From JACCUZ01 sp038246575 (GTDB taxonomy: Bacteria > Actinomycetota > Actinomycetes > JACCUZ01): a stretch of 10,671 nt of DNA. Every line of letters starts with the position of its first letter. Positions within the stretch are counted from its first letter, which is position 1. Shown here piece after piece: positions 1 through 5,904 of this stretch. The position numbers were made by a program, and so were the translations under genes. The notes under the pieces are model-generated. The model was not told where the DNA came from, searched no databases, and saw only the letters and a program-made list of their open reading frames with translations. The stretch lies in assembly GCA_038246575.1 (NCBI GenBank), contig JBBRVU010000149.1, positions 1 to 10,671 on the forward strand, in the 5' to 3' direction.

Positions 1-160
1 ACGAGCAGGGCAGTCCCTTCTTGAGCCACGCCTCGTCACGGTGACCGGCGGGCCGCAGACCGATAGTGAGCCACACCAGTTCATCCGGTGGGCAGCCGCA
101 TGGAGAGCTTCCCGCCGATCACCTGGACCGAGTCTGGCCAGACGCCAGTCCTAGAGGAAT
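1..160 (-). pseudogene. Frameshifted coding remnant at the left edge, family not recognised
   Basis: On the minus strand two adjacent frames read like one protein. One frame gives ...VQVIGGKLSMRLPT (roughly 144 down to 85) and runs into a TGA. The next frame then gives DELVWLTIGLRPAG followed by HRDEAWLKKGLPC to the window edge. Removing one G near 86 would join them smoothly, so I infer a single-base insertion in a formerly continuous gene that continues left of the window. I do not recognise the family and claim no function. It lies downstream of, and on the same strand as, the ABC permease tail at 348-555, so both may be leftovers of one old chromosomal block. The amino-acid flow is the only evidence, and chance is possible. 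Confidence 0.3.
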
Positions 161-347
161 CGTCTAGTAGCCGCGAAGGCGGCCAGTGTCGTACCGCCGC
201 GGATCGGCGCGCCCCCGGCGACCGGATCTGCTTGTCATGCACGTGATCTGGCAGGCCGCGAGCGAATCGCGACCATGACGTGATGACGCAGAAGTCTTCA
301 GTTTGAGTACGTCCGTGTCAGCCTGACGGCAACGATGGAGATGCTCG
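161..347. other. Intergenic stretch, no gene supported
   Basis: I see no convincing coding frame, RNA gene or strong palindrome here. The small open frames on the minus strand are arginine- and serine-rich shadows with no family resemblance. Confidence 0.5.
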
Positions 348-555
348 CTACTCCCAGCGGAAGAACCGTGTGGCGGCGGTGCCGAGCACGGACATCCACA
401 CGGCCATGACGACGAGATCCTTGAGGTCGGGCCAGCCGCCCGAGGCGGCCTTGCCAAGGGCGAGCGCCCCGGCGCCGAGGGGCGTGAGGGCCACGATGTC
501 GCCGAGCGGCCCGGGCATCACCGGAACCGGTAGCCACACGCCGGCTTCACCGCTC
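348..555 (-). pseudogene. C-terminal remnant of an ABC-2 type transporter permease
   Basis: The minus-strand frame ending with TAG at 348-350 encodes a stretch from about GVWLPVPVMPGPLGD to the terminal RFFRWE. This matches the usual end of ABC-2 family permeases: a Pro/Leu-rich loop, a short segment rich in Gly and Ala, an acidic turn (WPDLKDL), one last membrane helix (LVVMAVWMSVLGTAA) and the characteristic FRWE-type tail. Only about 65-70 residues of an expected 240-280 are present. The open frame continues upstream to 797, but that part (past repeat D at 578-604) is Arg/Ser-rich and shows no membrane helices, so I treat it as unrelated. Such a permease would work with an ATPase subunit in drug or lipid export; neither the rest of the permease nor the ATPase is in the window. 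Truncation just before the repeat suggests that the junction was created by insertion or recombination there. Confidence 0.6.
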
Positions 556-577
556 GGCCGGCGATCCGTCGTCAAGC

Positions 578-604
578 GAAGCGTCGAGTAGTGCCAGATC
601 TGTG
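578..604 (+). repeat. Boundary repeat, copy D
   Basis: This copy shares 22 of 27 positions with the copy at 1596-1622, including the 11-base identity AGTAGTGCCAG. It lies between the ABC permease remnant and the phosphotransferase gene. Same orientation as the other copies. Confidence 0.55.
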
Positions 605-732
605 TGTCATGAGGGCTCCCCCGAATCGAGCTGATCCGGCAATACTCGCTAGCTCGTCGGGCGAGCGACGCGCCTCTGTCCCGTGCGGATGAGCTCGGCA
701 ATGGATTCTCGCCTGAACGCTCGTAGTGCATC

Positions 733-1563
733 ATGTGGCGCGTGGAGGAGCGACTGCCTGGCGGCAACACGGGTGGGGCAGTCCGCGTCGGCGACACCGT
801 TCGGCGGCAGGCAGGTCCGTGGACTCCCGCGGTTCATTCACTTCTCATCCATCTGCACAGCGTCGGCTTCGACAGATGCCCTCGGCCGTTGGGCATCGAT
901 GAGCTCGGTCGGGAGGTTCTCTCGTACATGCCCGGCGACTCGGTGGGCGACCGCGAGCCATGGCCGTCGTGGGTGCACTCGGACGCGGCGCTGGTCGACG
1001 TAGCGCACTGGCTGCGCGACTACCACGCGGCTGCGGCGAGCTTCACTGCCCCAGCGGACGGCGCGTGGCGCGGTCGCGGTCCTTCGGGTGACGGCACATT
1101 CGTCTGCCACAACGACGCCGCGCCTTACAACGCCTGTTGGAACCGCGACGGCCTGCGCGGCTTTTTCGACTGGGACTTCGCGGGTCTCGGAACGCCTGAA
1201 TGGGACCTCGCGTTCACGGCGTCCGCGTGGGTGCCGTTGCATGCCAGGCAAGTGGCTCTCAAAGAGGGCTTCAGTGCGTTCAACGACAGACGCCGGCGCC
1301 TCGACACGTTCCTCGCGGCCTACGGGTGGACCGGCGACGTCGAACATCTGGTCCTCGACACGCTGCGGCAGCGATACTTGGCGCACGTTGAGGACGTCGA
1401 GCGGCTTGCTGCGAGGGGGGACCCGTTCTTCCAGACGTTGGTCGGAGTCGGGACCGTCGAGGCCATTCGTGACGCTCTGCGCGAGCTGCCAGGTGTGCTC
1501 CTGAAGCCGGGTGCCCTGACAGATTGCCCGCTGGGATACGCCGGTGAACGACGCACGACATAA
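733..1563 (+). CDS. Aminoglycoside phosphotransferase (APH) family kinase
   Basis: A 276-residue protein of the APH/choline-kinase fold, which transfers phosphate from ATP (or GTP) to a hydroxyl of a small molecule. The catalytic loop is HNDAAPYN (residues 126-133): Asp128 would be the catalytic base and Asn133 a metal ligand. The usual APH motif is HGD, so the Asn127 variant is noteworthy. The metal-binding DFG-equivalent follows as FFDWDFAG with Asp146 and Asp148, then GTPEWDLAF, typical of the family. The N-terminal LPGGNTGGAVRVGDTVRR region fits the start of the nucleotide-binding lobe, which is short. A TAG at 724-726 limits the start; ATG 733 or GTG 742 (giving VEERLPGGN) are the candidates, and neither has a clear ribosome binding site. 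The substrate is unknown and antibiotic resistance should not be assumed. The gene stands alone between repeats D and C. Confidence 0.88.
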   Translation: MWRVEERLPGGNTGGAVRVGDTVRRQAGPWTPAVHSLLIHLHSVGFDRCPRPLGIDELGREVLSYMPGDSVGDREPWPSWVHSDAALVDVAHWLRDYHAAAASFTAPADGAWRGRGPSGDGTFVCHNDAAPYNACWNRDGLRGFFDWDFAGLGTPEWDLAFTASAWVPLHARQVALKEGFSAFNDRRRRLDTFLAAYGWTGDVEHLVLDTLRQRYLAHVEDVERLAARGDPFFQTLVGVGTVEAIRDALRELPGVLLKPGALTDCPLGYAGERRTT

Positions 1564-1595
1564 GTGATGCTACGGATGGGATCCCGCCGCCGACG

Positions 1596-1622
1596 GAACC
1601 GTGCAGTAGTGCCAGTTCTGGG
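1596..1622 (+). repeat. Boundary repeat, copy C
   Basis: Contains AGTAGTGCCAGTTCTG (1605-1620), 15 of 16 identical to 587-602. It lies 33 bases after the phosphotransferase stop. The decamer AAGTGATGCT at 1562-1571, overlapping that stop codon, also recurs just after the second GNAT gene (4375-4384), ahead of repeat B, so the similarity of the two boundaries extends beyond the core repeat. Confidence 0.55.
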
Positions 1623-1714
1623 CCTGCTCCTCGGCGCGACGTAGCCGGCATGTGCGCGAGTTTGCTGGGCGGCTCAACGCACGCTCAGGAGCCGCTCACG
1701 GCCAACAATGGGTG

Positions 1715-2251
1715 TCAGAGCCGTCTCGTGGTGAGCAGGTTGTTCCCATAGACCGCGTCCACGTCCACCCGCTCGGTGTCGGAGAACCCGACCTTGGCCA
1801 GCACCCGACGAGAAGCGGTGTTCCACTCCCGGACCGAGGCCCACAGACGTCCGTGCCCAGACGATCTCGCCCAGTCCAGAACCGCAAACGAGGCTTCAGT
1901 CGCGTATCCCTGGCACGCGACCCGGCGCAGCAACTCGAAGGCCAGTTCCGGTTCCCCTGCCGACCCGCGTAGGCCGTCGATCAGCCCGCAGTAGCCGATG
2001 ACGTCACCAGCATCCTTCCGCTCGACCGCCAGCAACCCGATCGACGATGGCTGGTCGGTGCGGATCCACTCCTCGAGATCTGCGACCGTGGGGCGTCCAT
2101 CCGCGTCTATTCGGCGGTGCGGCGGCACTCGTGGATCACGTTCGGTCCATAGCTCACGCAGGACGGCAGCCTCGGCTACCTGCCAAGGTCTGAGCAGCAG
2201 ACGGGCCGTCTCGAGCACAACCACGCGGTCAGGAGTCGCTCCACCTGCCAT
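1715..2251 (-). CDS. GNAT family N-acetyltransferase (RimJ/RimL-like)
   Basis: A 178-residue protein of the Acetyltransf_3/RimJ-RimL type, which moves an acetyl group from acetyl-CoA to an amine (a protein N-terminus or a small molecule). The N-terminal LETARLLLRPW motif is characteristic of this branch. The acetyl-CoA pyrophosphate loop is seen as ELAFELLRRVACQGYATEA, where CQGYA fits the Q/R-x-x-G-x-G/A pattern. The closing WNTASRRVLAKVGFSDTE segment is the usual C-terminal alpha4/beta region. Length is normal, so it looks intact. The ATG at 2251 has GAGAGGG about 8 bases upstream; a GTG start just before LETARL is an alternative. It is a single-gene unit transcribed leftwards, flanked by repeats C and E. 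Substrate is unknown. Confidence 0.92.
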   Translation of the reverse strand: MAGGATPDRVVVLETARLLLRPWQVAEAAVLRELWTERDPRVPPHRRIDADGRPTVADLEEWIRTDQPSSIGLLAVERKDAGDVIGYCGLIDGLRGSAGEPELAFELLRRVACQGYATEASFAVLDWARSSGHGRLWASVREWNTASRRVLAKVGFSDTERVDVDAVYGNNLLTTRRL

Positions 2252-2391
2252 GGCGTCAACCCTCTCACGGGCGAACGCGCAGTCATGCTGCAGATAGCGT
2301 GGGCTGTGGCCATCCGGTCATGGCACGCGACGTGGCCGTCCGGCAAGGAGCCAGGCTGACCCACGTCGGCGCCGTTGACGGCGTCGCCATT

Positions 2392-2417
2392 GAAGCGAGC
2401 GGTAGCGCCAGCTCCGG
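2392..2417 (+). repeat. Boundary repeat, copy E
   Basis: Reads GAAGCG, then GGTAGCGCCAGCTC, matching copy D at about 18 of 26 positions by eye. It lies between the GNAT gene and the toxin-antitoxin-like pair. It is more diverged than C and D. Confidence 0.4.
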
Positions 2418-2438
2418 ACTGACGGTTCTGTTCGATAG

Positions 2439-2684
2439 TCAGTCGTTCCCGAATCGCTGCTGGGCAGCTTGACGGGTCGTGTCCAGTGCGGCGCCGATCA
2501 CCGTCCACGAGTCCCCGGCCTCGCGGGCCGACTGGACGGCATCGTGCAACTCCTGTTCCGCGGCGGCCAGATCCCGGCGCGCAGCGATGATCCGGCGGAA
2601 GTGCGCAGCATCCCGCGCGGGGTGGGTGGCGAGGTCCAGGTGGTCCAAACCGGTGCTGTCGTGGTCGGCCTTGAGCTTCGTCAT
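2439..2684 (-). CDS. Small helix-turn-helix protein, probable antitoxin partner
   Basis: An 81-residue, mostly helical, charged protein. The C-terminal part SWTVIGAALDTTRQAAQQRF (about residues 58-77) is a helix-turn-helix signature seen in many small actinobacterial proteins; the preceding RRDLAAAEQELHDAVQSARE segment could be a coiled coil for dimerisation. The start is decided by the ribosome binding site: GAGGTG lies 6 bases before ATG 2684, whereas the GTG at 2693 lies inside or next to that site. The preceding minus-strand frame (2695-2934) ends 10 bases before this ATG, so the pair is an operon and probably translationally coupled. In type II systems such a gene would encode the antitoxin and repressor; here it is the second gene. 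The role is inferred from size, HTH and partner. Confidence 0.7.
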   Translation of the reverse strand: MTKLKADHDSTGLDHLDLATHPARDAAHFRRIIAARRDLAAAEQELHDAVQSAREAGDSWTVIGAALDTTRQAAQQRFGND

Positions 2685-2694
2685 CGTGATCACC

Positions 2695-2934
2695 TCATCT
2701 CAGGTAGTCGTGAAACTTCGGTCGGAGCCGATCGGCGTGAATGACCCGGGCAGGCTGGTCGGCGGGCACGGCCACCAGTTCGAGCATCCGTCCGTGTCTG
2801 TCCGGGCCGATCACGAGGAGGCGGTCTTCGCCCTCGTAGTCGTACTCGACCAGTCTCACGGCATGGAGCCAAGCGTGCTGGATGTCCGCGTCGTCGATCC
2901 CGTGGCGTCGAGCCGACGGCCGGATCTCCGCCCG
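2695..2934 (-). pseudogene. Toxin-like small protein with no normal start codon (partner of the HTH gene)
   Basis: The frame reads EIRPSARRHGIDDADIQHAW, then LHAVRLVEYDYEGEDRLLVI, GPDRHGRMLELVAV, and ends ...VIHADRLRPKFHDYLR before TGA at 2697-2695. This matches a common actinobacterial small protein that starts near E-I-x-P-S-A and HGI-x-D-x-DI-x-HA, contains GPDRxGxxLE and ends IHAxxLRPKF, usually encoded immediately upstream of a small HTH gene and regarded as a probable toxin. The conserved body looks complete at about 80 residues. However, an in-frame TGA (2937-2935) lies right before it and there is no ATG, GTG or TTG between that stop and the conserved region. An ATG at 2942-2940 is out of frame. 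Either an indel near 2935 broke the gene, a rare start is used, or translation begins at the internal GTG 2859 (54 residues, losing HGIDD). Confidence 0.6.
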
Positions 2935-2942
2935 TCAAGCAT

Positions 2943-2970
2943 GTCTTGACAAGAGCCGATGTGTCAAGAC
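2943..2970. promoter_or_regulatory. 9-bp perfect inverted repeat with divergent TTGACA hexamers
   Basis: GTCTTGACA (2943-2951) and TGTCAAGAC (2962-2970) are exact reverse complements separated by 10 bases, so half-site centres are 19 bp apart. Each arm contains TTGACA, a -35 consensus, one per strand. The site lies upstream of the minus-strand toxin-like pair and of the plus-strand integrase. It fits an autoregulatory operator of a toxin-antitoxin locus or a recombinase arm site; no good -10 element is visible for either direction. Confidence 0.5.
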
Positions 2971-2997
2971 TGGATTGACGAGTTCTGTGTTTACTGA

Positions 2998-3112
2998 GCG
3001 GTGGAACAGCGAGCTCGATCGTGGTCGGCCAAAGGCAGGTGGAGATGATCTGAGCGGCGCCGGGGGATCGGCTTCCGGCCGTGCCGGGAGGAGCTGCGAT
3101 GACGACCACGAG
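2998..3112 (+). repeat. Integrase leader, copy A
   Basis: The leader of the broken integrase, from CGGTGG...AGCTCGATCG to the start codon and first codons. It shares CGGCTTCCGGCCG and CTGCGATGACGACCA with 4415-4519. It contains the GGGAGGAG ribosome binding site of the integrase at 3086-3093. Confidence 0.55.
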
Positions 3113-3727
3113 GACGGAGCTGGTGCCGGGCTACCTGGATGTGGCGAGGTTGGCGGTGGGGTCGTTCCTGGCCCGCTACCGGGAACCGACCTTGACGGCC
3201 TACACCCAGGACCTCAAGGCGTTCCTGGGCTGGTGCCAGACCTACGTCCGGGAGGCGCTGCGGGTCACCCGCGGCGAGCTCGAGATGTACGTGCGGCACC
3301 TGGGAGAGTCGGGGGGTACGCCGCGGCGACTGTGGCTCGCCGGTTCGGAACCGTGGCCACCTTCTTCGAGTACGCGGTCATCGACGGCGTCATGCCGGCC
3401 AACCCCGCGACGGCCGTCACCCGACCCAAGGTCGCCTGGGAAGGGCAGAAACGCACGGTGCTGCACCCGCTGGAGTTCGCTGCACTGCTCGCTGCCGCAC
3501 GCGGCTCAGGTCCGGACGACCACGCTCTGGTCTGCCTGCTCGGGATGCTCGGGCTCCGGGTGTCCGAGGCCTGCGCCACCGACATCACCGACCTGCGCTA
3601 CGAGGCCGGCTACGAGCTGCGGCACGTGCTCGGCAAGGGCGCCAAGCCGGCCGACATCCCGCTGCCGATCCCGGTGCTACGAGCGGTCCGGGACGCCACG
3701 GTGGGGCTAGCGACGGGTCGTTGGTGA
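3099..3727 (+). pseudogene. Tyrosine recombinase (XerC/D-like integrase), frameshifted and C-terminally truncated
   Basis: ATG 3099 follows GGGAGGAG with a 5-base gap. The first frame encodes a core-binding domain: FLARYREPTLTAYTQDLKAF, then LGWCQTY, ending at HLGESG. At the run of six G (3311-3316) the reading must move back one base; the next frame continues GYAAATVARRFGTVATFFEY, then DGVMPANPATAV and the catalytic domain start, with the first active-site Arg in GMLGLRVSEA (codon 3557-3559) and VLGKGAKPADIPLP. It then ends LATGRW at 3727. The rest of the catalytic domain (the HxxR box, H/W and the Tyr nucleophile) is missing, roughly 100 residues, so the protein cannot recombine DNA. Two extra G in a homopolymer explain the frameshift best. 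The gene marks past mobility of this region, and its leader is duplicated at 4415-4519. Confidence 0.85.
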
Positions 3728-3884
3728 CCGGCGTCCTGGTCGCCTGGGGCCGTGACGTGGTCCGCGTCGACGGTCTCCGGCGTGCCCTTCGCGGCTGAGG
3801 ACGTTGTCGCCGTCAACGACGCCTCGGACCTGGACTGACACCCCACGTGCCGATCGGTCGCGCCGGCTTCAGCAGAATGGATGG
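3728..3884 (+). other. Intergenic stretch between integrase remnant and second GNAT gene
   Basis: No integrase homology is visible after 3727. One plus-strand frame (about 3754-3838) reads TWSASTVSGVPFAAEDVV followed by AVNDASDLD and a TGA, which could be a C-terminal scrap of another protein, but I cannot place it. No ribosome binding site of note precedes the GNAT start. Confidence 0.3.
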
Positions 3885-4370
3885 ATGTACTCGGTTCGCC
3901 CGTTGCCGGCCCATTTGCCCCACCAACGTGAGGCACTGGCAGGCATCTTCGACCTCTACCGGAGCCACTACGGCGAGACAATTGACCCTGGGCGATCGGC
4001 CTCCTGGCTGGCGCACCAACTCGAGGCGGGACGATTGAACGCCTTCGTAGCCGAGGACGACTCCACGGTTGTCGGCTTCGTCACCTCGGTCCAGATTCCT
4101 GCGTCGCTGCGGCTCGGCCACTACTGGCAGATCCGAGACCTATTCGTTTTGCCAGGGCATCGTCGCGAAGGGATTGCCCTCTCTCTGCTCGACGCTGTTC
4201 GATCCGCGGCAGAAGTTTCCGGTGCGCTGCGATTGGCGTTGCAGACAGAGGAGGAGAACGGAGCGGCACTGGATCTCTACCGAAGCGCAGGCTACGTCCC
4301 GGTCACCGGGTATCGCAGTCTGATTCTGCCCCTCGGCGAGTCATGCCCGCGGCCGAATGAGAGCGAGTGA
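3885..4370 (+). CDS. GNAT family N-acetyltransferase
   Basis: A 161-residue single-domain GNAT enzyme using acetyl-CoA. I chose ATG 3885 (MYSVRPLPAHLPHQREALAG) because the fold begins there; the open frame extends upstream to 3804 but that part is Thr/Arg-rich linker-like sequence. Motif order is normal: VAEDDSTVVGFV (beta2-beta3), then HYWQIRDLFVLPGHRREGIA (beta4 and the pyrophosphate loop, with RREGIA as R-x-x-G-x-A), SLLDAVRSAA, and the C-terminal EENGAALDLYRSAGYVPVTG, the classic N-x-x-A-x-x-L/Y-x-x-x-G-F/Y ending. It differs from the GNAT at 1715-2251, which is of the RimJ/L type, so the two are not a recent duplication. Substrate is unknown. It is followed within 40 bases by boundary repeat B. 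Confidence 0.9.
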   Translation: MYSVRPLPAHLPHQREALAGIFDLYRSHYGETIDPGRSASWLAHQLEAGRLNAFVAEDDSTVVGFVTSVQIPASLRLGHYWQIRDLFVLPGHRREGIALSLLDAVRSAAEVSGALRLALQTEEENGAALDLYRSAGYVPVTGYRSLILPLGESCPRPNESE

Positions 4371-4408
4371 CCACAAGTGATGCTCTAGCTCGGTCGCAGG
4401 GGCCGGCT

Positions 4409-4435
4409 TCTCCGTTCGGTGGTGCCAGCTCGGTC
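4409..4435 (+). repeat. Boundary repeat, copy B
   Basis: Contains CCGTTCGGTGGTGCCAGCTC, matching copy C (CCGTGCAGTAGTGCCAGTTC) at 16 of 20 positions. It merges into the integrase-leader-like sequence at 4415-4519. The decamer AAGTGATGCT precedes it (4375-4384), as it precedes copy C. Confidence 0.5.
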
Positions 4436-4519
4436 GTTGATCACAACGGCGTCGGATCGCGATCTGGGCTGTGCCGGGAGGCCGGCTTCCGGCCGCGCCT
4501 GCGATGACGACCATCACCA
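4415..4519 (+). repeat. Second copy of the integrase leader, without its integrase
   Basis: Aligns by eye with 2998-3112: CGGTGG and AGCTCGGTCG, ATCTG, GTGCCGGGAGG, CGGCTTCCGGCCG and finally CTGCGATGACGACCA are shared, with a 7-base gap removing the ribosome-binding stretch. After the ATGACGACC the sequence diverges from the integrase and soon enters the DinB gene. Confidence 0.55.
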
Positions 4520-4541
4520 AGCCGGCGCTACTGTGCGCCGG

Positions 4542-5015
4542 GTGACAGGCGATGACTCGAAGCGGACCTTGCACAGCTACCTGCGCGAGGCCAGGGAGGC
4601 GATCGTCTGGAAACTCGACGGGTTGTCGGAGTACGACGTTCGCCGGCCGCTGACCCCCACCTGCACCAACCTGCTCGGGTTGGTCAAGCACTTGTCCATC
4701 GTGGAGGCCTGGTACTTCGGCAAGGCCTTCGACCGGCCGCTCGCCGAGGTTTTGCCCTGGTGGGACGAGGGAGCCGAGGACCAGGTGGACATGTGGGTCA
4801 CAGACGCCGAGACCCGGACGGAGATCGTCGACCGCTACCGACGCGTCTGGCTGCATGCGGACGCGACCATCGGCCACGTTGACATCCTCCGTGAGCACCT
4901 CGACGGCGCCGCGGGTATCCGATCCGACAACTCGAACATCCCCGAGCACGACGCAGCCTGGTGGGACGCCCTGCGGGACCGCATCGAAGTGGCGGCACAG
5001 ACAGCTCGAACATGA
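4542..5015 (+). CDS. DinB/DUF664 family protein with an internal deletion
   Basis: A DinB-superfamily protein of the DUF664 branch, related to mycothiol- and bacillithiol-dependent metal enzymes that detoxify small molecules in the cytosol. The body is typical: TLHSYLREAREAIVWKLDGL, then YDVRRPLTPTCTNLLGLVKHL (His50 the first expected metal ligand), the Trp-rich LPWWDEGAE, and a C-terminal GHVDILREHLDGAAGIR, with SNIPEHDAAWWDALRDR. In the family, about 35-40 residues (a PWW loop and a helix ending ...ETxRHAGH) normally stand between the HADATI-like segment and GHxDILRE. Here HADATI (ending residue 110) joins GHVDIL directly, so the helix carrying one of the metal-binding histidines is gone while the frame is kept. 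The protein (157 residues from GTG 4542, or 160 from GTG 4533) may be inactive. No clear ribosome binding site is present, and the upstream DNA is a copied integrase leader. Confidence 0.8.
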   Translation: MTGDDSKRTLHSYLREAREAIVWKLDGLSEYDVRRPLTPTCTNLLGLVKHLSIVEAWYFGKAFDRPLAEVLPWWDEGAEDQVDMWVTDAETRTEIVDRYRRVWLHADATIGHVDILREHLDGAAGIRSDNSNIPEHDAAWWDALRDRIEVAAQTART

Positions 5016-5292
5016 CGTGCCAGGAGTTCATCGTGGATCCTCAGACGCCGTCGCGTTGCCGCAGCGAAATCGGCCGAGGACAGGTGCCGCTCTCGAGCGC
5101 TGCTTGAATCCTTCGCGTGGAGGTGATCGGTAGCCAGTTCGCTCAGGTCATGCGCGATGTACTTCACCCGATCGATGGCTCGCACCGTCACCGCGCTCCG
5201 GTGACTGCCCTCCGCTCCTCGTAGGCGGTTCGCCGGCACGGTGGGAGAAGCCGCGGATTCGTCGGCCCCGAGCCGTCACGTGCCCCGACACG
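5016..5292. other. Intergenic stretch, no gene supported
   Basis: A minus-strand frame (about 5205-5045) reads VRAIDRVKYIAHDLSELATD, then HLHAKDSSSARERHLSS, which is less shadow-like than its surroundings and could be a short relic, but I recognise no family and see no ribosome binding site. No strong terminator hairpin was found. GACGTGCCAGGAGTTC at 5015-5030, right after the DinB stop, only loosely resembles the boundary repeat. Confidence 0.35.
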
Positions 5293-5904
5293 TTAGCGAT
5301 CTGGTTCCGCTCGTCGTAGGACGGTCACGGCGAATGTGGCGGCGGCCTGCCACGGACGCAGATCCCAGGTGGCGAAGCGGTGTTCGAGTGCCAGGCCAGC
5401 GGCCGCGGCGTGCGCGTCGAAGTCGGCGAGGTGATAGCCGCGATCGAGACCGAAGCCGACGACCAGCAGGCCGTCGCCGCGCAGGTGTGCGGCGAGGCGG
5501 GCGAGCACGACCGGTTCGGTGCCGGGGGCGAGGAAGGGCATGACGTTCCCGGCGACCACCGCCGCGTCGAACAGTTCCTCCTCGCCCGCGCTGGCTAGGT
5601 CGAGCTCGGCCAGGTCGGCGACGAGCCAGGTCGGACCGGGATGGTCCTCTTCCGCTGCATCGATCAGGTCCTGATCGGCGTCGACGCCGACGACAACGTG
5701 CCCGCGGGCGGCCAATTCGGCGCCGACCCGTCCCGGACCGCAGCCCGCATCCAGCACCCGCGACCTGCGCGCGAGCATCGCATCTAGCAACCGGGCCTCG
5801 CCGTCGAGGTCGACTCCCTCGGCGGCCATCCGGCGGAACCGTTCGATGTACCACTGCGCATGACCGGCCTCGTGCGCCGTAACCCAGCGGGTCGGCGATC
5901 TCAC
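5293..5904 (-). CDS. Class I SAM-dependent methyltransferase
   Basis: A 203-residue cytosolic methyltransferase of the Rossmann type. Motif I is VLDAGCGPG (residues 50-58), the SAM-binding glycine loop; VVVGVDAD follows with the acidic residue that holds the ribose hydroxyls; FDAAVVAGNVMPFLAPG is the motif IV region and HLRGDGLLVVGFG the motif V/VI strand. The N-terminal WVTAHEAGHAQWYIERFRRM is typical of an actinobacterial subfamily of unknown substrate. Length is normal. The GTG start (5904-5902) overlaps the TGA (5903-5901) of an upstream hemerythrin-like frame in a GTGA arrangement, so translation is probably coupled to that frame. Two DevR/DosR-like boxes at 6153-6187 lie upstream on the presumed promoter side, which would make this gene part of a hypoxia or NO response. 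The methyl acceptor is unknown. Confidence 0.88.
   Translation of the reverse strand: MRSPTRWVTAHEAGHAQWYIERFRRMAAEGVDLDGEARLLDAMLARRSRVLDAGCGPGRVGAELAARGHVVVGVDADQDLIDAAEEDHPGPTWLVADLAELDLASAGEEELFDAAVVAGNVMPFLAPGTEPVVLARLAAHLRGDGLLVVGFGLDRGYHLADFDAHAAAAGLALEHRFATWDLRPWQAAATFAVTVLRRAEPDR

Noticed and set aside
838..1386. Minus-strand open frame opposite the phosphotransferase
   Set aside because: Overlaps a well-supported APH gene; composition is typical of antisense high-GC frames.
2882..3098. Upstream extension of the second integrase frame
   Set aside because: This frame carries integrase homology only after 3314; the part before 3099 is leader sequence.
5015..5030. Possible fifth copy of the boundary repeat after the DinB gene
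   Set aside because: Only GTGCCAG and a displaced GTTC match; too weak to count.
5241..5598. Plus-strand small frames opposite the methyltransferase
   Set aside because: Antisense shadows with Arg-rich or patternless text.
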